Assembly (NCBI GenBank): GCA_029204225.1
Contig: CM055100.1
Location: 55,259,278 to 55,323,277 of the forward strand
Source: Diphasiastrum complanatum
Taxonomy: Eukaryota; Streptophyta; Lycopodiopsida; Lycopodiales; Lycopodiaceae
DNA: 64,000 nucleotides
Reading direction: 5' to 3'
Shown here: piece after piece, positions 12,106 through 23,846 of the stretch
Layout of the letters: the number at the start of each line of letters is the position of its first letter
Position numbering within the stretch: the first letter of the stretch is position 1
Translations under genes and position numbers: made by a program
Notes under the pieces: model-generated
The model's input: the letters and a program-made list of their open reading frames with translations, nothing else
What the model was told of the DNA's origin: nothing
Database searches by the model: none

Positions 12106-12728
12106 TGATATTTGCTACATCTGTTTATTTGGCAAATTGAGGCCATTTTTATATTAGACTTAGAGCTTGACTTTTCAAAGTTATATTAGTCTAAATGGCA
12201 TTTGAATAAACACTTTTGGAAAGTGTGGAAAAGTTGGTAGTCGAGTTTGAGTAGATTCAAATTCGAATATTGGGTACATTGAATTTAGACCCAAAAATAT
12301 TAGGGTTTACATTTTGGAGGAAAAGCCAAGTGACCAAATAGGGTTTGGACCTTTATAAAAGGAAGTAACTCATGGAGAAGCATATCTTCTCTCTCCTCTA
12401 TCTCATTTCATGGTTATACATGGTTCTCTTGGGTTCTACTATCCATTGGTGCACTATACTTGTGATATCTTGCAATTTTATGTGTAGAATGATCTATATT
12501 TGTTATTTTCAGGTTACCACATGTGAAGTACGATAGGGTACTGTTGTTGTACGAACAATGGTTTCTTTTATGTTTTGATTCATGTTTGATCAAGTTATAT
12601 TAGAGTTTGCATTCTATTTTGTGTGTAGATGTTGATTTTTCTACATTGGCAAGATTGGTGGAGTAGCTTGTTTTGTAACCAAAGATCAAAGAGATATTTT
12701 GGATCTTAGTGATCTGAAATCTTTCACA
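12106..12728 (+). repeat. Copia F 3' LTR
   Basis: Near-copy of 7571-8190. Preceded by the polypurine tract 'agtgaagagggag' and followed at once by the resumed RNase H frame of copia X ('aatgctaccaag'). Confidence 0.9.
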
Positions 12729-13238
12729 AATGCTACCAAGGAGGCCATCTAAGGCACCGACTAGTCAAGTCATTATAAATTTTGAGTTAGTGTACAAATT
12801 TCTTGAGTCTTTGTATATTTTTGATACAATGAGAATTTTGATACTGTCGGTTAGAAATCCGATTCACATTGAGAGTCCACCTACTTTGTACATTCAAGGG
12901 CGGTTGTAATAAATGAGACAGACAGCAAGAAGAAGATATTTTTTAATAGACCTATAAACTATGGATATGAAGTTAGTTAAGGTAGAATCTTCATCAGAAA
13001 ACTTCTTCAGTTCTGTTGAGTTTCAATAGCCAGCGTTAACATGCTCAACCAACTGAAATTATTACTTCAAGCAATTGTACTCATTGTTGATATTAATCAG
13101 AGTGCAATTTCAGTCCTACTATTGTATCGATTCATTGTGCATATGTATGAATCATTCATTTTTATTATTCTACTGTTAAATGTGGCGCTTCCGAAAGCTC
13201 ACTCATCAGCTTTCGCTCATTCTCACTGATTTTTGACA
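12729..13238 (+). repeat. Copia X RNase H tail and 3' LTR
   Basis: The first ~30 bp complete the interrupted copia X frame. The following block, about 12770-13238, matches the LTR at 45706-46346 over several phrases ('ttgtacattcaa(g/a)ggcgg', 'cttcatcagaaaacttcttc', 'attacttcaagcaattgtactcatt') and ends in 'ttttgaca', as an LTR should. Copias X and Z therefore belong to one family. Confidence 0.75.
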
Positions 13239-13252
13239 AACCCAAGGCATCT

Positions 13253-13777
13253 ATGATGCCGGTATTCATCCAGACTAGAGTCCAAAAATGAAAAGAGAAA
13301 GAACTCACCAAATTCGCCACTATTGGTCCAGCTAGTAGATCATCCGGTTCTCTTTATGTACGTGAATACCCGAACCCCACAATTGAGCAAGGTTATTTTA
13401 GACGAATGAAGGAGTGGGTGAAAGAAGCTCAAGCCCTAGACCAAGCCAGAGAGACAGCCTGAGAGCACGACCAATGTAAGCCCGAAGGTGAGAATGATCA
13501 ATGGCCTACCGCTTTCTCTCACTCCCTAGTGAATCCGAGATTACTGTAGTTCATCGGTGAAACTGGACAGAATGCACATGAGCATTATGGTCTGGAAGTC
13601 TCTTTCCATAGCAAGGAGGCGAAAAAGGACCACACCATTGTCCTAGTCGATCTATTGAGAAGTGATGTCAGAATACCCTTAGGCACCCTGTTCAAAACAC
13701 CTCCAACACCTGGGAAGGTTGAAAACTTAAAGGTGGACCAGGCAATGAAAAACCTAAAGCGCACTCTACCAATCTAG
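13253..13777 (+). pseudogene. Degraded ORF fragment, probably retrotransposon-derived
   Basis: One frame runs about 174 codons from MMPVFIQTR to a TAG at 13775 with three internal stops. It is rich in charged helical stretches (for example 'FRRMKEWVKEAQALDQARE'). This resembles the style of gypsy gag proteins, but no zinc knuckle or diagnostic motif is visible. It lies between the copia X 3' LTR and element A, so it may belong to the same older gypsy insertion as the integrase at 21127. Confidence 0.35.
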
Positions 13778-15520
13778 TGTCGGATGTAGAGGTTTCCACA
13801 AGAATCATCCATAGTCGATGGAGGATCAAGAGTGAATATCATTTCCTCCAAGCTTTATTAAACAATAACAAAATGAAAAAGATAAAGACTTCAGTTACTG
13901 ATAGCATTATGAATGAAGTTGGAAAAATATTAGACACTACATTGGTTCAGGGGGCATGTGATTTTTCTAGCATCAGTAGAGAAGCATATGCAACAATGTT
14001 TAAGATGATACAAGAGGCATTTGCACAGGTAAGTATTAAAAAGTTTCTAATCCCACGACCATTTCATCTTTTTAAACAAAGAGACATGTTAAACCAAGGT
14101 ATGCAATGGTAATCCATCTCATATCAATGAAGTGTATTGCTCAAAAGGAGAATGTCTAGCATATAACAATTCCAACAATTTATTTATTGATATTAATCAG
14201 CTACTAACATTCATCATAAATTTTTATGGTATTACAAATGAGAATGTCAATAACAAGTTGATAGTTGTTCTCAAGTTAGATGAGTCTGAAATTATAAAAG
14301 GACAAAAAATGGAAAGAGTCAGTCTTACGATCATGAATGGAGCACTTTCAAATTTAGAAGACTCAGAAGGCCTGGATATTTAATAGACTGTCATATCCTG
14401 CCACCATAAAAAATCATATGGAGGGAGTTCCTGGAACTGGCACTTTCAATAGAGAATGACATTTAACAGGAGATCTGAAGACATTAAAATGTATGTTCAA
14501 TGTATCCCATGGCGCAAACTCTAAACACCCTTCTTTGTACTACATGAAGACAACAATAGACATGACAAGGACTACAGGAATATCAAGAGATCAAGAAGAT
14601 CCTAATCGAAAACCCGTAATACCGATTCCTCTTCAGAATGTCCATATCTGTACATTGCATGCAGAGGTGCGTATAATAGAAAAAATAATATAACTTCACA
14701 TCTTGTTTGCATGTAATTCAGAGGTAGATGCGAAGGAAGCTATTTCAAGATTAGAGGATGTGTTATCTAAAGCAGGCTTACATAAAGGCCATGTTAAAAT
14801 AAAAAAAGACGACAAGCTATCAGGTAAAACAGGAAATATTCCGTGCAAGTCGAGCATTGGAAGATCCAAAGCTCAAAGATTTTTATCAAATTATTCTGGC
14901 AAACAATCCAAGATTCAATACTCATTCGGAAAGAGATTATAGCTGCAACTCAAGATTTCGAAAAAGAAGGTTCTACCCATATACACAAAGTAGAAGTTTG
15001 AAAAAAATTAGACAACATGGTGAAATACTTGAGAAAAGATAAATTTTCAAATAATGATGTACAAATGATACAAAAAACAACGAGTGAATTTGTGGATGCA
15101 GATCGAAGTGTATGGGGTGTAGATCATATAACACATTATATGGTAAGATTTCGATGTTACACGAGTATAGACAAATATGTGCGATTAATTTACATACTTT
15201 TGTTAGATTATGTTTTTATGACATGCAGCACATATTACGGCATCATGCGACATTCTTTGCAAGAAATAGCGGAAGTCTTAGCATATGGTCATCACAAGGA
15301 ATGGAAAAATCTCATTGACAAGCAAGAGCAGCATTCCATAAAAGTACACAACATGGTGGGACTAGCACAAAGAATAGCTACATAGTGCAACTTTTCCAAT
15401 GGTTTTACAGAAGAATCCAAATTTGTCATAATATAAAATTGATGGAGTATAAAAAATTTCAAAAAGCATGCAAATTTATACAAGCCAAACAGACACAAAA
15501 TAAGATTTTGTATATTAAAT
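13777..15520 (+). pseudogene. Element A transposase-like gene (copy 1)
   Basis: Pieces in order: N-terminal helical part (13777-14030, followed by a clean 'gtaagt' donor); a segment with 'VVLKLDESEIIKG' (about 14265-14305), a candidate first catalytic Asp; 'HLTGDLKTLKCMFNVSHGAN' (14459-14520), a candidate second Asp followed by a degenerate Cys pair; then, after a 'catgcag' acceptor near 15228, 'FFARNSGSLSIWSSQGMEK', where the Glu would be the third acidic residue, and 'LFQWFYRRIQ'. The G-D and late E layout resembles CACTA/KDZ-type DDE transposases, but that is inference. Stops and shifts are frequent; it is inactive. Confidence 0.6.
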
Positions 15521-15556
15521 GAAAATTTTTACAAAGTACAATTGAGCAAAATCTAC

Positions 15557-16521
15557 TCTGCTTCCGATACTTTCTCTAATGAAAGTTGCAACTTTGAATC
15601 ATGCATCAATTTTCATCTTTCGTACGGATCCAAGAGCTCATAGTTTTCATGCTAATGATCTTCTCCCTGGTGTACATAATGATGAGCTTTATTCAGGAAA
15701 AGATTGCTTAAATATGGATGTGGAAATTCATCAACCTCTTTGTTCAAAATGCAAAGAGTCTCAGCTTCAGTAAAATAAAAAAGATCCGATATATTCGATA
15801 ATGTCAAAAAAAAATTTATATCTATATTATAAGTAGGCAATGTGATAAGAGATTTATCAGAAGGAGAAAGGGTGTTGGGAGTTCTAGGGCCAACAAATGA
15901 TGCCCTATTTTATGCAAAATCAAAATCTGTACAATCATCTAAACTAACACTCGTATCAATAAAAAAAAATTATATCTACAATCTTCGACTTTTTAGACTT
16001 TGTACCACTGGAAGAAACAGCTTCAGAAGTGGAAGGGCCAGCTTCCGAATCGTCAAAAATGCTTAACAAAAGAAAAAAAAAACAAATGTAGACTGAAACT
16101 CAACAAATCTACATTTTTTATTGTGAATTGGGCAATCATCTACAGATTTAAAATCATTATGTAACTTGGTGAACATTCTGTCAAGCTTAGCTTTATAGAT
16201 ATGCTTGTCAAGTGTTACCAGGTTCTGATAATGAATCATGTCCTTATTCTGAAATCTAAATAAGGGAGTACTGAACAGAGACTTAAATATGAGATAAGTC
16301 TCAGAAATTGCTTCCACACTAGGACCCTCAATAATAGAAGAAAAAATAAAAAGAAGAGGAGAAAAAAGAGATTTGAAATACTCTAAACCATCACTAATAC
16401 CAAATTCATGAAAAAAAGAAAACAGACTAGAATCGAAATTACATTTTAAACAAAAAAATACAGAAGAAAGATTCTGAATATCGCTCTTAGGTGCAAAATG
16501 TTGGTCAGACAAGAACCTCAA
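15557..16521 (-). pseudogene. Element A minus-strand gene 2 (unknown function)
   Basis: Read on the minus strand from the divergent promoter at about 16758. A first exon of about 145 codons (16521 down to ~16088) contains 'HYQNLVTLDKHIYKAKLDRM'. It is followed by pieces with a Ser/Lys-rich stretch ('SSSGTKSKKSK', about 16030) and, near 15720, 'FYFTEAETLCILNKEVDEF'. The C-terminal exon contains 'NYELLDPYER' and 'DSKLQLSLEKVSEAE', with in-frame stops. The same C-terminal exon is present in copy 2 at 23845-23997 with the frame intact, supporting that it is real. I do not recognise a domain. Confidence 0.45.
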
Positions 16522-16679
16522 GGCAATGTGTGCACGAAAGAGATATCAGAAAATAGGTTATCAGATCTGAACACGAGTACAAAGATCAGAAAAAAAAGGA
16601 GACATAAGACGTGCTTGAAAGCGATACCGGACCAAGTAGTATCAATTCCAAGTGCAAGTATATCAACAAAACGTAAATA

Positions 16680-17060
16680 GAGACAAGTGTGCGCTTGAAA
16701 TCAATATTTGGCTCAAAAATCAGAAAATTTGCATGAAAATTTGTGCGGAAAATGACCTATTTATAAAAAAAAATTGCACATGTGGAGGAGTTCCAAAAGG
16801 ACACGTGTCGACGCATGATTTGTTAGGAGTATTCTGTCGTACAGAGAATGATTGATCTGACATTTATCACGTGTAGAATGAGTGTCGCAATATGATTAGT
16901 GCACGTGTCCTACACCCACGTGGCCTCATAACTGAGGTGTAATTGGCAGTACGGACATAACGCGTGGACCAGTTAGATGCCGCCACATGTCAAAAGCCGT
17001 TATTTTACACGTGCAAAAATTTTCTATATATACACCCTCGGAATTTTCATTTTTTTCTCA
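16680..17060. promoter_or_regulatory. Element A divergent promoter with five CACGTG boxes (copy 1)
   Basis: TATA-like boxes face outward: 'tatttata' at 16758-16765 (reads TATAAATA on the minus strand, towards gene 2) and 'tatatata' at 17025-17032 (towards the H3 gene). Between them lie five perfect CACGTG palindromes at 16802, 16868, 16902, 16917 and 17008. The interval matches two tandem intervals in copy 2. CACGTG is the core of plant G-box/ABRE sites bound by bZIP and bHLH factors, so light or stress responsiveness is a reasonable guess, not shown. Confidence 0.7.
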
Positions 17061-17361
17061 CAAATTTTTCGTTTTTCGCTCCCAATATCGCTCTCAAGTG
17101 CACTCTCTATTTGCAATCACTCCGCCTTCTCATCCTACGCTCGGAACCGATACTGTTGTATTTCCAATATCGCTTTCGAACATGGTTTGGGGTTCTTCTG
17201 ATATTCTCTTTCTATCTTGCGCTCGAAACCATAATTCAGTTCTGGTATCGATCTCAAGCGCCTTCTTATCGCAAATTTTTTTTGTATTCATTCCCTACGC
17301 TTGGGTTCGATAATCAACTTACAGACTTTTTTTTTTAAATTTACTTTTTCTGATTCTGAGA

Positions 17362-19439
17362 ATGATGGCTAGGACGAAATCCATTGCCCATGCCATAACC
17401 TCTGTACAACCATCCCATGCCCGTGTTCCCCCTAGTATTGGCCGTGGACGTGGCAGAAAGCAGATCTGGCTGATGGAGATAATAAAACTCCAGAGATCAA
17501 CTGAATTATTGATCCCTAGAGCTCCTTTCGGCCGATCTATTAGAAATGTCACACTGTCACTTGGGCTAAATGTTCATTTTGCCATGACAGCCATGCAGGA
17601 CTTACAAGATGCTACTGAAGATTTTCTATCCCAGTTTTTTGAGGATTCCTGTCTTTTGGCTGTGCATGGTAAGCGTGTCACCATCATGCCAAAAGATTTC
17701 ATTATTCTCAAAAGACTTCGGGATCGTTATTCTGGTCTACATGTAGATAACGCCAACACCTCCAGAGACCTGCCTTTGGATAGAACAAACTTGCCAACTA
17801 CCTCTACAAGGAAAAGGAAACAACCTGTCCCTAAGAAAGCTGGATCTCAAAGGCCAGCTGCTTCCCTTCCTCCTAGAGTTATCCCTAGCAAGAGACCCCA
17901 TATTTTTTTGAGCTCTGAATCAGATGCTGGAGAATTTGATTCAAATCGAGAATCACCCTCTCCTCCTCATATTATTCGTCCAGCTCCTCAGAAGGTTTCT
18001 TCACCAAAAGTGAAGATTACCCAAGAGGAGCTCGACAAAATAATTGAGAAATATGTAAATATTGTGTCTACTTCTCTTTATGCTCCTGTACATAATCTTT
18101 TTTTCAGAATTCCATACGATCCTATGTAGGTTTATTTTGTTTCCGAGTATTATAACCAGTACGAGACTTACTTAGCTAATAAAATTGATCTTCTCAACAA
18201 TTATTTTGATTTCTTTCTTCTAGATTCAAATAGAAGCTATAGATTAGGTCCCAAATTTTGTGCCGAGCTGAAAGAAAAAACATTAGAGATTACAAATGTT
18301 ATAGTAGAAGCCGGAGGAAACTTTTTGTAGCATGGTATTAGTTCTGATTCTCAAGGTGTAGTTTTTGTTGTTAGTCCATTTTTTATGGGAGCGGTGAAGG
18401 CAAAAGATGCCAATTTTGAAAGGGCTGTATATTTTATCGAATGTAGTCTAGTGACGAAATTTTATTTGATTCCATACGAGAATAAGTAAGGATTGCTCAA
18501 TTGTTTTTGTTGCTTTAATTTGGATTGTTGCAGTTGGCATTGCTTTAGTAAGTAAGGATTGCTTTAATTTCTATTTTGATTATTGCAGTCGGCATTGGAG
18601 CCTGAACATTTTTTCTATAAAGATAAATAAGGAGGGAGTATCAAATTTTCTATGTGTAAAAGTAAACTCAGCTGCTAATACCTATAGAAAATTTGATTAT
18701 CTACTTCATGATGTCGTTCGGGAAATACCGACAACGGCAACCTCAATTGAAGAGATAACCATTAAATCTCTCAAGGTATATTCAATTTATCTCTGATATG
18801 CATGTATTGTTTTTAGTTTAAATCTATCATTATAGCATAAATAAAATTTTTGTCATGGTATTACTAATTTTCATTCAATATATGCAGTGTGTATAGATAG
18901 CAAAGGGACGCTTTTAGTTGTGCATGGTTCATCCTGTACAATACAAAGCTCTTTTTTGAGTGGTATAATAGATATTGAAAAGGTAATATTTTGTTCACTT
19001 GAAGTTCCTTTCATTCTGATTCATATTTTTTTACTATCATTGTTTGTAATTTGCTGATTCACGTGTTTTGTGATGACAGTTCACTCTTGAGCCGTATACT
19101 CCCGACGATGTATATAGATTTTTGCAAGAGTTGATCAGAATCTATGTATAGAACGGTGTACGCGTTACAGTTGAAATTGAGGGCCCTAAAAAGCGAGCTG
19201 CTCCTGCCTTAACATCTTTTCAGGTTGCTCAAGATGTAGATATTATTATATATGATCAAAAAGACATAGAAGTCCTTCCCAATACAGAGGAAGGCGATAT
19301 TATAGCAGAGAGGCCTGTTGCCTTAAAACACATAGAATTCTTTCCCGAAACAGAGGAAGGCGAGATTATAGAAGAAGAACCTATTGCCTTATCAGTTCCT
19401 AATACTGATACTGAAAATATAGAAAAATTTACTGAATAG
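17362..19439 (+). pseudogene. Histone H3 domain fused to Ulp1-like protease (element A gene 3, copy 1)
   Basis: Exons by conserved splice sites: 17362-18485, 18589-18775, 18888-18982, 19080-19439. Tandem ATGs at 17362/17365; the second gives MARTK, the canonical H3 start. Residues ~36-123 align with the H3 fold: 'LQRSTELLI' (alpha-N), 'APFGRSIRN', 'FFEDS', 'VTIMPKD'. The tail is shorter than in H3. Then a basic patch 'RKRKQPVPKK' (~150-159, likely nuclear signal), an acidic Ser run 'SSESDAGE', and a C-terminal domain with 'LIPYENNRHWSLNI' (His), 'FDYLL' (Asp) and, in exon 3, 'SCAWF' (Cys), the order of C48 Ulp1/SENP SUMO proteases. The end repeats 'LPNTEEG'/'FPETEEG'. Breaks: TAG at 18127, TAG at 18328, a shift in exon 3. 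The fusion is inferred from both copies together. Confidence 0.8.
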
Positions 19440-19613
19440 AAATACATAAAAAAAAAAAGATACAATCTTACATGTAAACGACCCGTTTATGAGATTTTGA
19501 TTAATATCAATATAGATTCTTACAATCAGGTTGTGTCCATAGTGTAATACTGGAATGCAATTTTCTATATTGATAAAAAGACATGATTGACATATATTTG
19601 CTGATAGTGAATC

Positions 19614-20900
19614 TCAGTGTTCTTCCATAAGTTGGATTGTTTCGCCAATATCTTTGCATTTGATCTCGAGCTCGTCTTTTACGTACCTGCACAAAACTAA
19701 TACAATGTGAGTTCCAATTAGTATAGAGATTGTATGAGAAAGTTTTTATTGAAACTATTCATAAAGACTCAAGTGTTTATAGTTACTTACAAGTTTACCA
19801 TTGAAAATGAATCTAAAGTCTGAAAGTACATCATCTTGTAGGAGCAATAGTTTCTCGTTGATGTAATTTAGACTCCAATTTTCTTCCACCTCAACACATG
19901 TCAAAATTGCATCATTGTATATAATTTCAATATTTTTTCATTTCGAATGTCCACTGGCTTCCAAGTCTTTGATCGAGTGACACCCATTTACCTTTATTTT
20001 TTTTCCATCTTTGATAATGAAAGCATAAGCTCAACATTTGTTTTTTAATTTGATAATGAAAGAAAATGGAAGACATTTTAATTTTGCATTCTATTTCTCC
20101 ATCTGATCTTTTGTCCTAGCCTTCATCCATAAGTTTAGATAATAAACTATCTGATAGATTTTTGCATACAAACATAGTTGGGGTTTTGTGTACATTGACA
20201 CTTGAAAAGAAATCCACAAATATATTCAAGGAAATAAACCAACTGCTGTTTTTTATCCCGTGCTTATCTTTAATGAATTTCTTATATCATTATATAGCTT
20301 GCAACAAAATGATTTTGAAACTACAGCATCTGGAGCAACCCATTTATCACTTTCAAAACTAGGTAATGGAATTGGAACTATTTGTCCAAAATCTCCTTTT
20401 GTATCAGGAATGTACATTGATTCATAAAAAAAGATCCCACTATCAGCTAAACCTTTTGCAATTCTACCTCGATATTGCAGCTGTCCAATATCAGTGTGAA
20501 TAACATCTAATACACCTATTAGAGATCCACTGTGCTCTTATTCATTTATGTTGGATGGATATAGATCTGCAAGAAAAAATTGATCAGATTGGCAAGTTTA
20601 CTATTAGATATTTATGAATGACAAAAATCAAAGTATCAAAAATATCAATACTCACAATTGTTTTTTTTGTGATCCTGACGGTTGAATCCTTGCACATTTA
20701 TCTCTGAATGCATATATACATGTTGGACTAGAATTTCAAAAATAGATTTTCCTCCTGATGATGTTCTGAAATCCAAAATTCTGGCCTTCCAATAAGATCG
20801 AAATGATAGTTTTGACCTTTTGCTTTTTCGAAATGTTCCTCTTGATGATGGATGCATCAAAACCAAAGAGTTTTTTGAATATTTTCTTGGCACTCATAAT
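19614..20900 (-). pseudogene. Element A minus-strand gene 4 (unknown, copy 1)
   Basis: Convergent with gene 3; its stop (19614-19616) lies about 175 bp from the gene 3 stop. Pieces from the 5' side: an exon around 20650-20990 ('RKSKRSKLSFRSYWKARILD'), one at about 20170-20570 with 'DIGQLQYRGRIAKGLADSGI' and 'GIFFYESMYIPDTKGDFGQI', a middle region with 'YNDAILTCVEVEE', then 'LLLLQDDVLSDFRFIFNGKL' and a short last exon after a GT donor. The last part faintly resembles a ubiquitin-like fold, which I cannot confirm. Several stops and one shift. The corresponding gene in copy 2 (27480-28387) is better preserved. Confidence 0.5.
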
Positions 20901-21126
20901 CCATTATCATCTTTCTCATTAAATAGAACCATAGAGTCGATTGAGGAGCACGGCTTCCTTGATGGTGCCATTCGTAATGTGCAGGCAAAAATCTAAAATA
21001 CTGAACTATGAATCTAAAAATATGCGTACACAAAAAGCCATGAATCTGAAAATATGTGTTGGCAAAAATTTGAAACACTGATCTATTTGGCGCTACAAAT
21101 TAACTCTAGTTAACCCTGTTAACACG

Positions 21127-22236
21127 TTGCTGCCAAAGCTACCAATAGGAAAGTGCTGCAACAGGGCCTGTGGTGGCCCATGGTGTTCAAGGATATTCAC
21201 TATTAGATTAAAAGGTGTGGCGTGTGCCAACGGTTCCATCCAAACCCAAGGAAAGGATAGAATGCCGTTACGACCTATTTTGGCTGAAGTGGTGTTTGAG
21301 AAATGGGACATTGACTATGTCGGCCCTATTCGTCCAACTGCCCGTGGTTCCCAAGCTCGCTATATCATTGTAGCCACCAACTACTTGACCAAATGGGTAG
21401 AAGCCAAAGCAGTGAGGAAAGTTGATGCCAACTCCACTGCTAAATTCTTATATGAGAACATCTTAGTGCATTTTGGGTGCTCGTTAGAACTTGTGGGTGA
21501 TCGCGGAACACATTTTCTCAATGAGACTCTCACTCACTTGTTATCCTCTTATCTGGTTGTCCATAAGAAGAGTACACCCTATTACCCACATTACAACGGA
21601 CAAGCAAAATCATCAAACAAGATCCTCTACGGAATTATCACGAAGATGGTCGAAGCTTCGCGATCGGATTCAGAATATAAGCTTCATGCGAATTTATGGG
21701 CTTTCAGAATCACATTTAAAGTGAGTACTGGACAAATCACATTAAAAATGGTGTATGGACAGGAAGCCGTAATTCTTGCTAAGTTTGTCATTCCAAGTCT
21801 GAGAGTCGCCATCGCCGAACGACTTGGTACAGCGAAATCCACCAAGAGGATACTCGACAATCTTCTCCAGCTTCACAAAACATGCTTCCTAGCACTTCAT
21901 GCCCTAGGCGTAGAGAAGCAACATAGGAAGGCTTTGCACGATCAAAATATCAAGACCAAGGATCTTATTAAGGGAGAATTGGCCCTGTTATACAATGCCA
22001 AGACTCATAAAGACAAGCTCAAGTTTCAAGGAGAAGGACCTTACAAGGTAGTAGAGATCCGACCTAATGGTGTAGTCATTCTAGCCAACCTGCAAGACAA
22101 ACTGATCGACACGGCCATTAACGGCAGTTGGTTGCGTCGCTACTATTCTGCCGATGTTGAGCTCAGAAATGTGCCCGCAACGCCATCCTTGTCATCTTCT
22201 TCTACTCATGATGAGTCGCAACACCCCGTTAGCTAG
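21127..22236 (+). pseudogene. Ty3/gypsy integrase fragment
   Basis: A 369-codon frame. The integrase core shows 'EKWDIDYVGPI' (first Asp), 'ELVGDRGTHF' (second Asp) and 'PHYNGQAKSSNK', where the catalytic Glu of the usual NGQAE is Lys, so the site is dead despite the open frame. C-terminal part includes 'GEGPYKVVEIRPNG' (SH3-like GPY/F module) and a Ser/Pro-rich end with stop at 22234. It belongs to the Metaviridae-type plant retrotransposons (nuclear cDNA integration). RT and RNase H are absent upstream, where element A abuts. Confidence 0.88.
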
Positions 22237-22715
22237 CTTAGGTAGGTAGAATTGGTTGATTTTGGTTTAGTTTATATAGATCAGTGAGTTCGATAGTTGC
22301 CGATTAAGATAGTCGATAGCATAGGTTAGTTGGCTGTTGATGATAGTTTAGATCTAGATCGTTAGGAGTTAGATCCCATTGGATCTAAAGTAGATGCCCG
22401 TAGGGATAGGGTAGTTAAGTTAAATGAGACTTAAGTTGTTCGGTAGGTCAATAATAAGCTAAATAGTTTCGGTTAGATAGCCTTAAGAAAATAACATTTA
22501 GATTAGGTGACCCAGACTTTGTAGCCGATTAGAAATAGATACTTAGTCAGATAGATCTTAGATCAGATAGATAAACCAATTTAGATCAAATAGGATAGAC
22601 TTAGTATTATTTAGACTTATAATAATAGATCGAGACTCATATACTAGGGTAGTTGTCGGCCGCGTCCCATAGATAGATAGGGTAAGTTAGGCTAGGTTAG
22701 ATCTCCTTAGCTAGT
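22237..22715. other. Non-coding spacer rich in TAG/GAT words
   Basis: About 480 bp dominated by imperfect 'tagat', 'gttag' and 'gataga' words, with stop codons in all frames. It follows the gypsy polyprotein stop, so it may be the 3' untranslated region and LTR edge of that element. No clear LTR ends seen. Confidence 0.45.
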
Positions 22716-22726
22716 TAAAAAATCAC

Positions 22727-23846
22727 ATGGAGGGAGTCCCACTCAATATTCCTAGAATTGGCACTTTCAACATTGAATGGCATTTAGCAGGAGATCTGAA
22801 GACATTAAAATGTATGTTCAATGTATCTCATGGCGCTAACTCTAAACACCCTTGTTTGTACTGCATGAAAACAACAAAAGACATGACAAGGAGTACAGGA
22901 ATATCAAGAGATCGAGAAGATCCTAATTAAAAACTTGTACTACTGATTCCTCTACGAAATGTTTATATCTGTACATTGCATGCGGAGGTGCGTATTATAG
23001 AAAAAATAATATATCTTCACATCTTGTTTGCATGGAATTCCGAGCCAGAGGCCCTTGCGAAGGAAGCTATTTCTAGATTAGAGGACGTGTTGTCCAAAGC
23101 AAGTTTACATGAAGGCCATGTTAAAATAAAAAAAGATGACAAGCTATCAGGTAAAACAGGAAATATTCCATGCAAGCCGAGCATTGGAGGATCTAAAGCT
23201 CGAAGATTTTTATCAAATTATTCTAGCAAACAATCTAAGATTCAATACACGGTTTGGAAAGAAATTATTGCAGCAACTTAAAATTTCGAAGAAGAAGGTT
23301 CTACTCGTATACACGAAGTAGAAGTTTGGAAAAAGTTAGACAACATGGTGAAATACTTGAGAAAAGATAAATTTTCAAATACTGATGTCCAAATGATACA
23401 GAAAACAACCAATGAATTTGTGGATGCAGTTCAAAGTGCATGGGGTGTTGATCATATAACACATTATAATATGTGCAATTAAATTAGATACTTTTGGTAC
23501 TGATTTAGATTATGTTTTCATGACATGCAGCACATATTTCGACATCATTCGACATTCTTTGCAAGAAATAGTGGAAGTCTTAGCATATGGTCATCGCAAG
23601 GAATGGAAAAATATCATTGGCAAGCAAGAGCGGCATTTTATAAAAGTACACAACATGGCGGGACTAGCACAAAAAACAACTATATACTGCAACTTTTCCA
23701 ATGGTTTTACAGAAGAATCCAAATTCGACGGATTATAAAAAATTCCAAAAAGCATGCAAATTTATCCAAGCCAATAGGCTATAGACACACAATAAAATTT
23801 TGTATATTAAATAAAAATATCTACAAAGTACAATTCAGCAGTATCT
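22727..23846 (+). pseudogene. Element A transposase-like gene (copy 2)
   Basis: Contains the central and C-terminal parts. 'WHLAGDLKTLKCMFNVSHGA' (candidate second Asp) is followed by 'HPCLYCMKTTKDM', where both Cys of the CXXC pair are intact, unlike copy 1. Next 'LHAEVRIIEKIIYLHILFAW', a Lys-rich linker, and after the intron ('gacatgcag' acceptor at about 23529) 'FFARNSGSLSIWSSQGMEKY', 'QLFQWFYRRIQIRRIIK', to a stop near 23846. A few stops and shifts interrupt it. The best-preserved evidence for the transposase family. Confidence 0.6.

Larger units (their letters stand above)
7571..12728 (+). mobile_element. Copia F, nearly full-length LTR retrotransposon
   Basis: Bounded by two related LTRs (7571-8190 and 12106-12728), with a primer-binding site at 8191 and a purine tract 'gaagagggag' just before the 3' LTR. 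Interior: gag with zinc knuckle, protease, integrase, then a remnant of RNase H; the RT core is missing. It is inserted in the RNase H frame of copia X. Several substitutions separate the LTRs, so the insertion is old. About 11 extra bases lie between the target and the 5' LTR, so a clean target duplication cannot be shown. Confidence 0.92.
13777..21090 (+). mobile_element. Element A, copy 1: multi-gene DNA transposon carrying histone H3-protease gene
   Basis: A block of four genes that recurs in the same order at 22716-28390: DDE-like transposase (+), a minus-strand gene, the H3/Ulp1-like gene (+), and a further minus-strand gene. The shared order and shared introns show these genes move as one unit. 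Copy 1 is the more complete one: it has the N-terminal part of the transposase and the first exon of the last gene. The right side abuts a gypsy integrase near 21100. I could not find terminal inverted repeats or a target duplication, so the ends are approximate. Confidence 0.6.
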
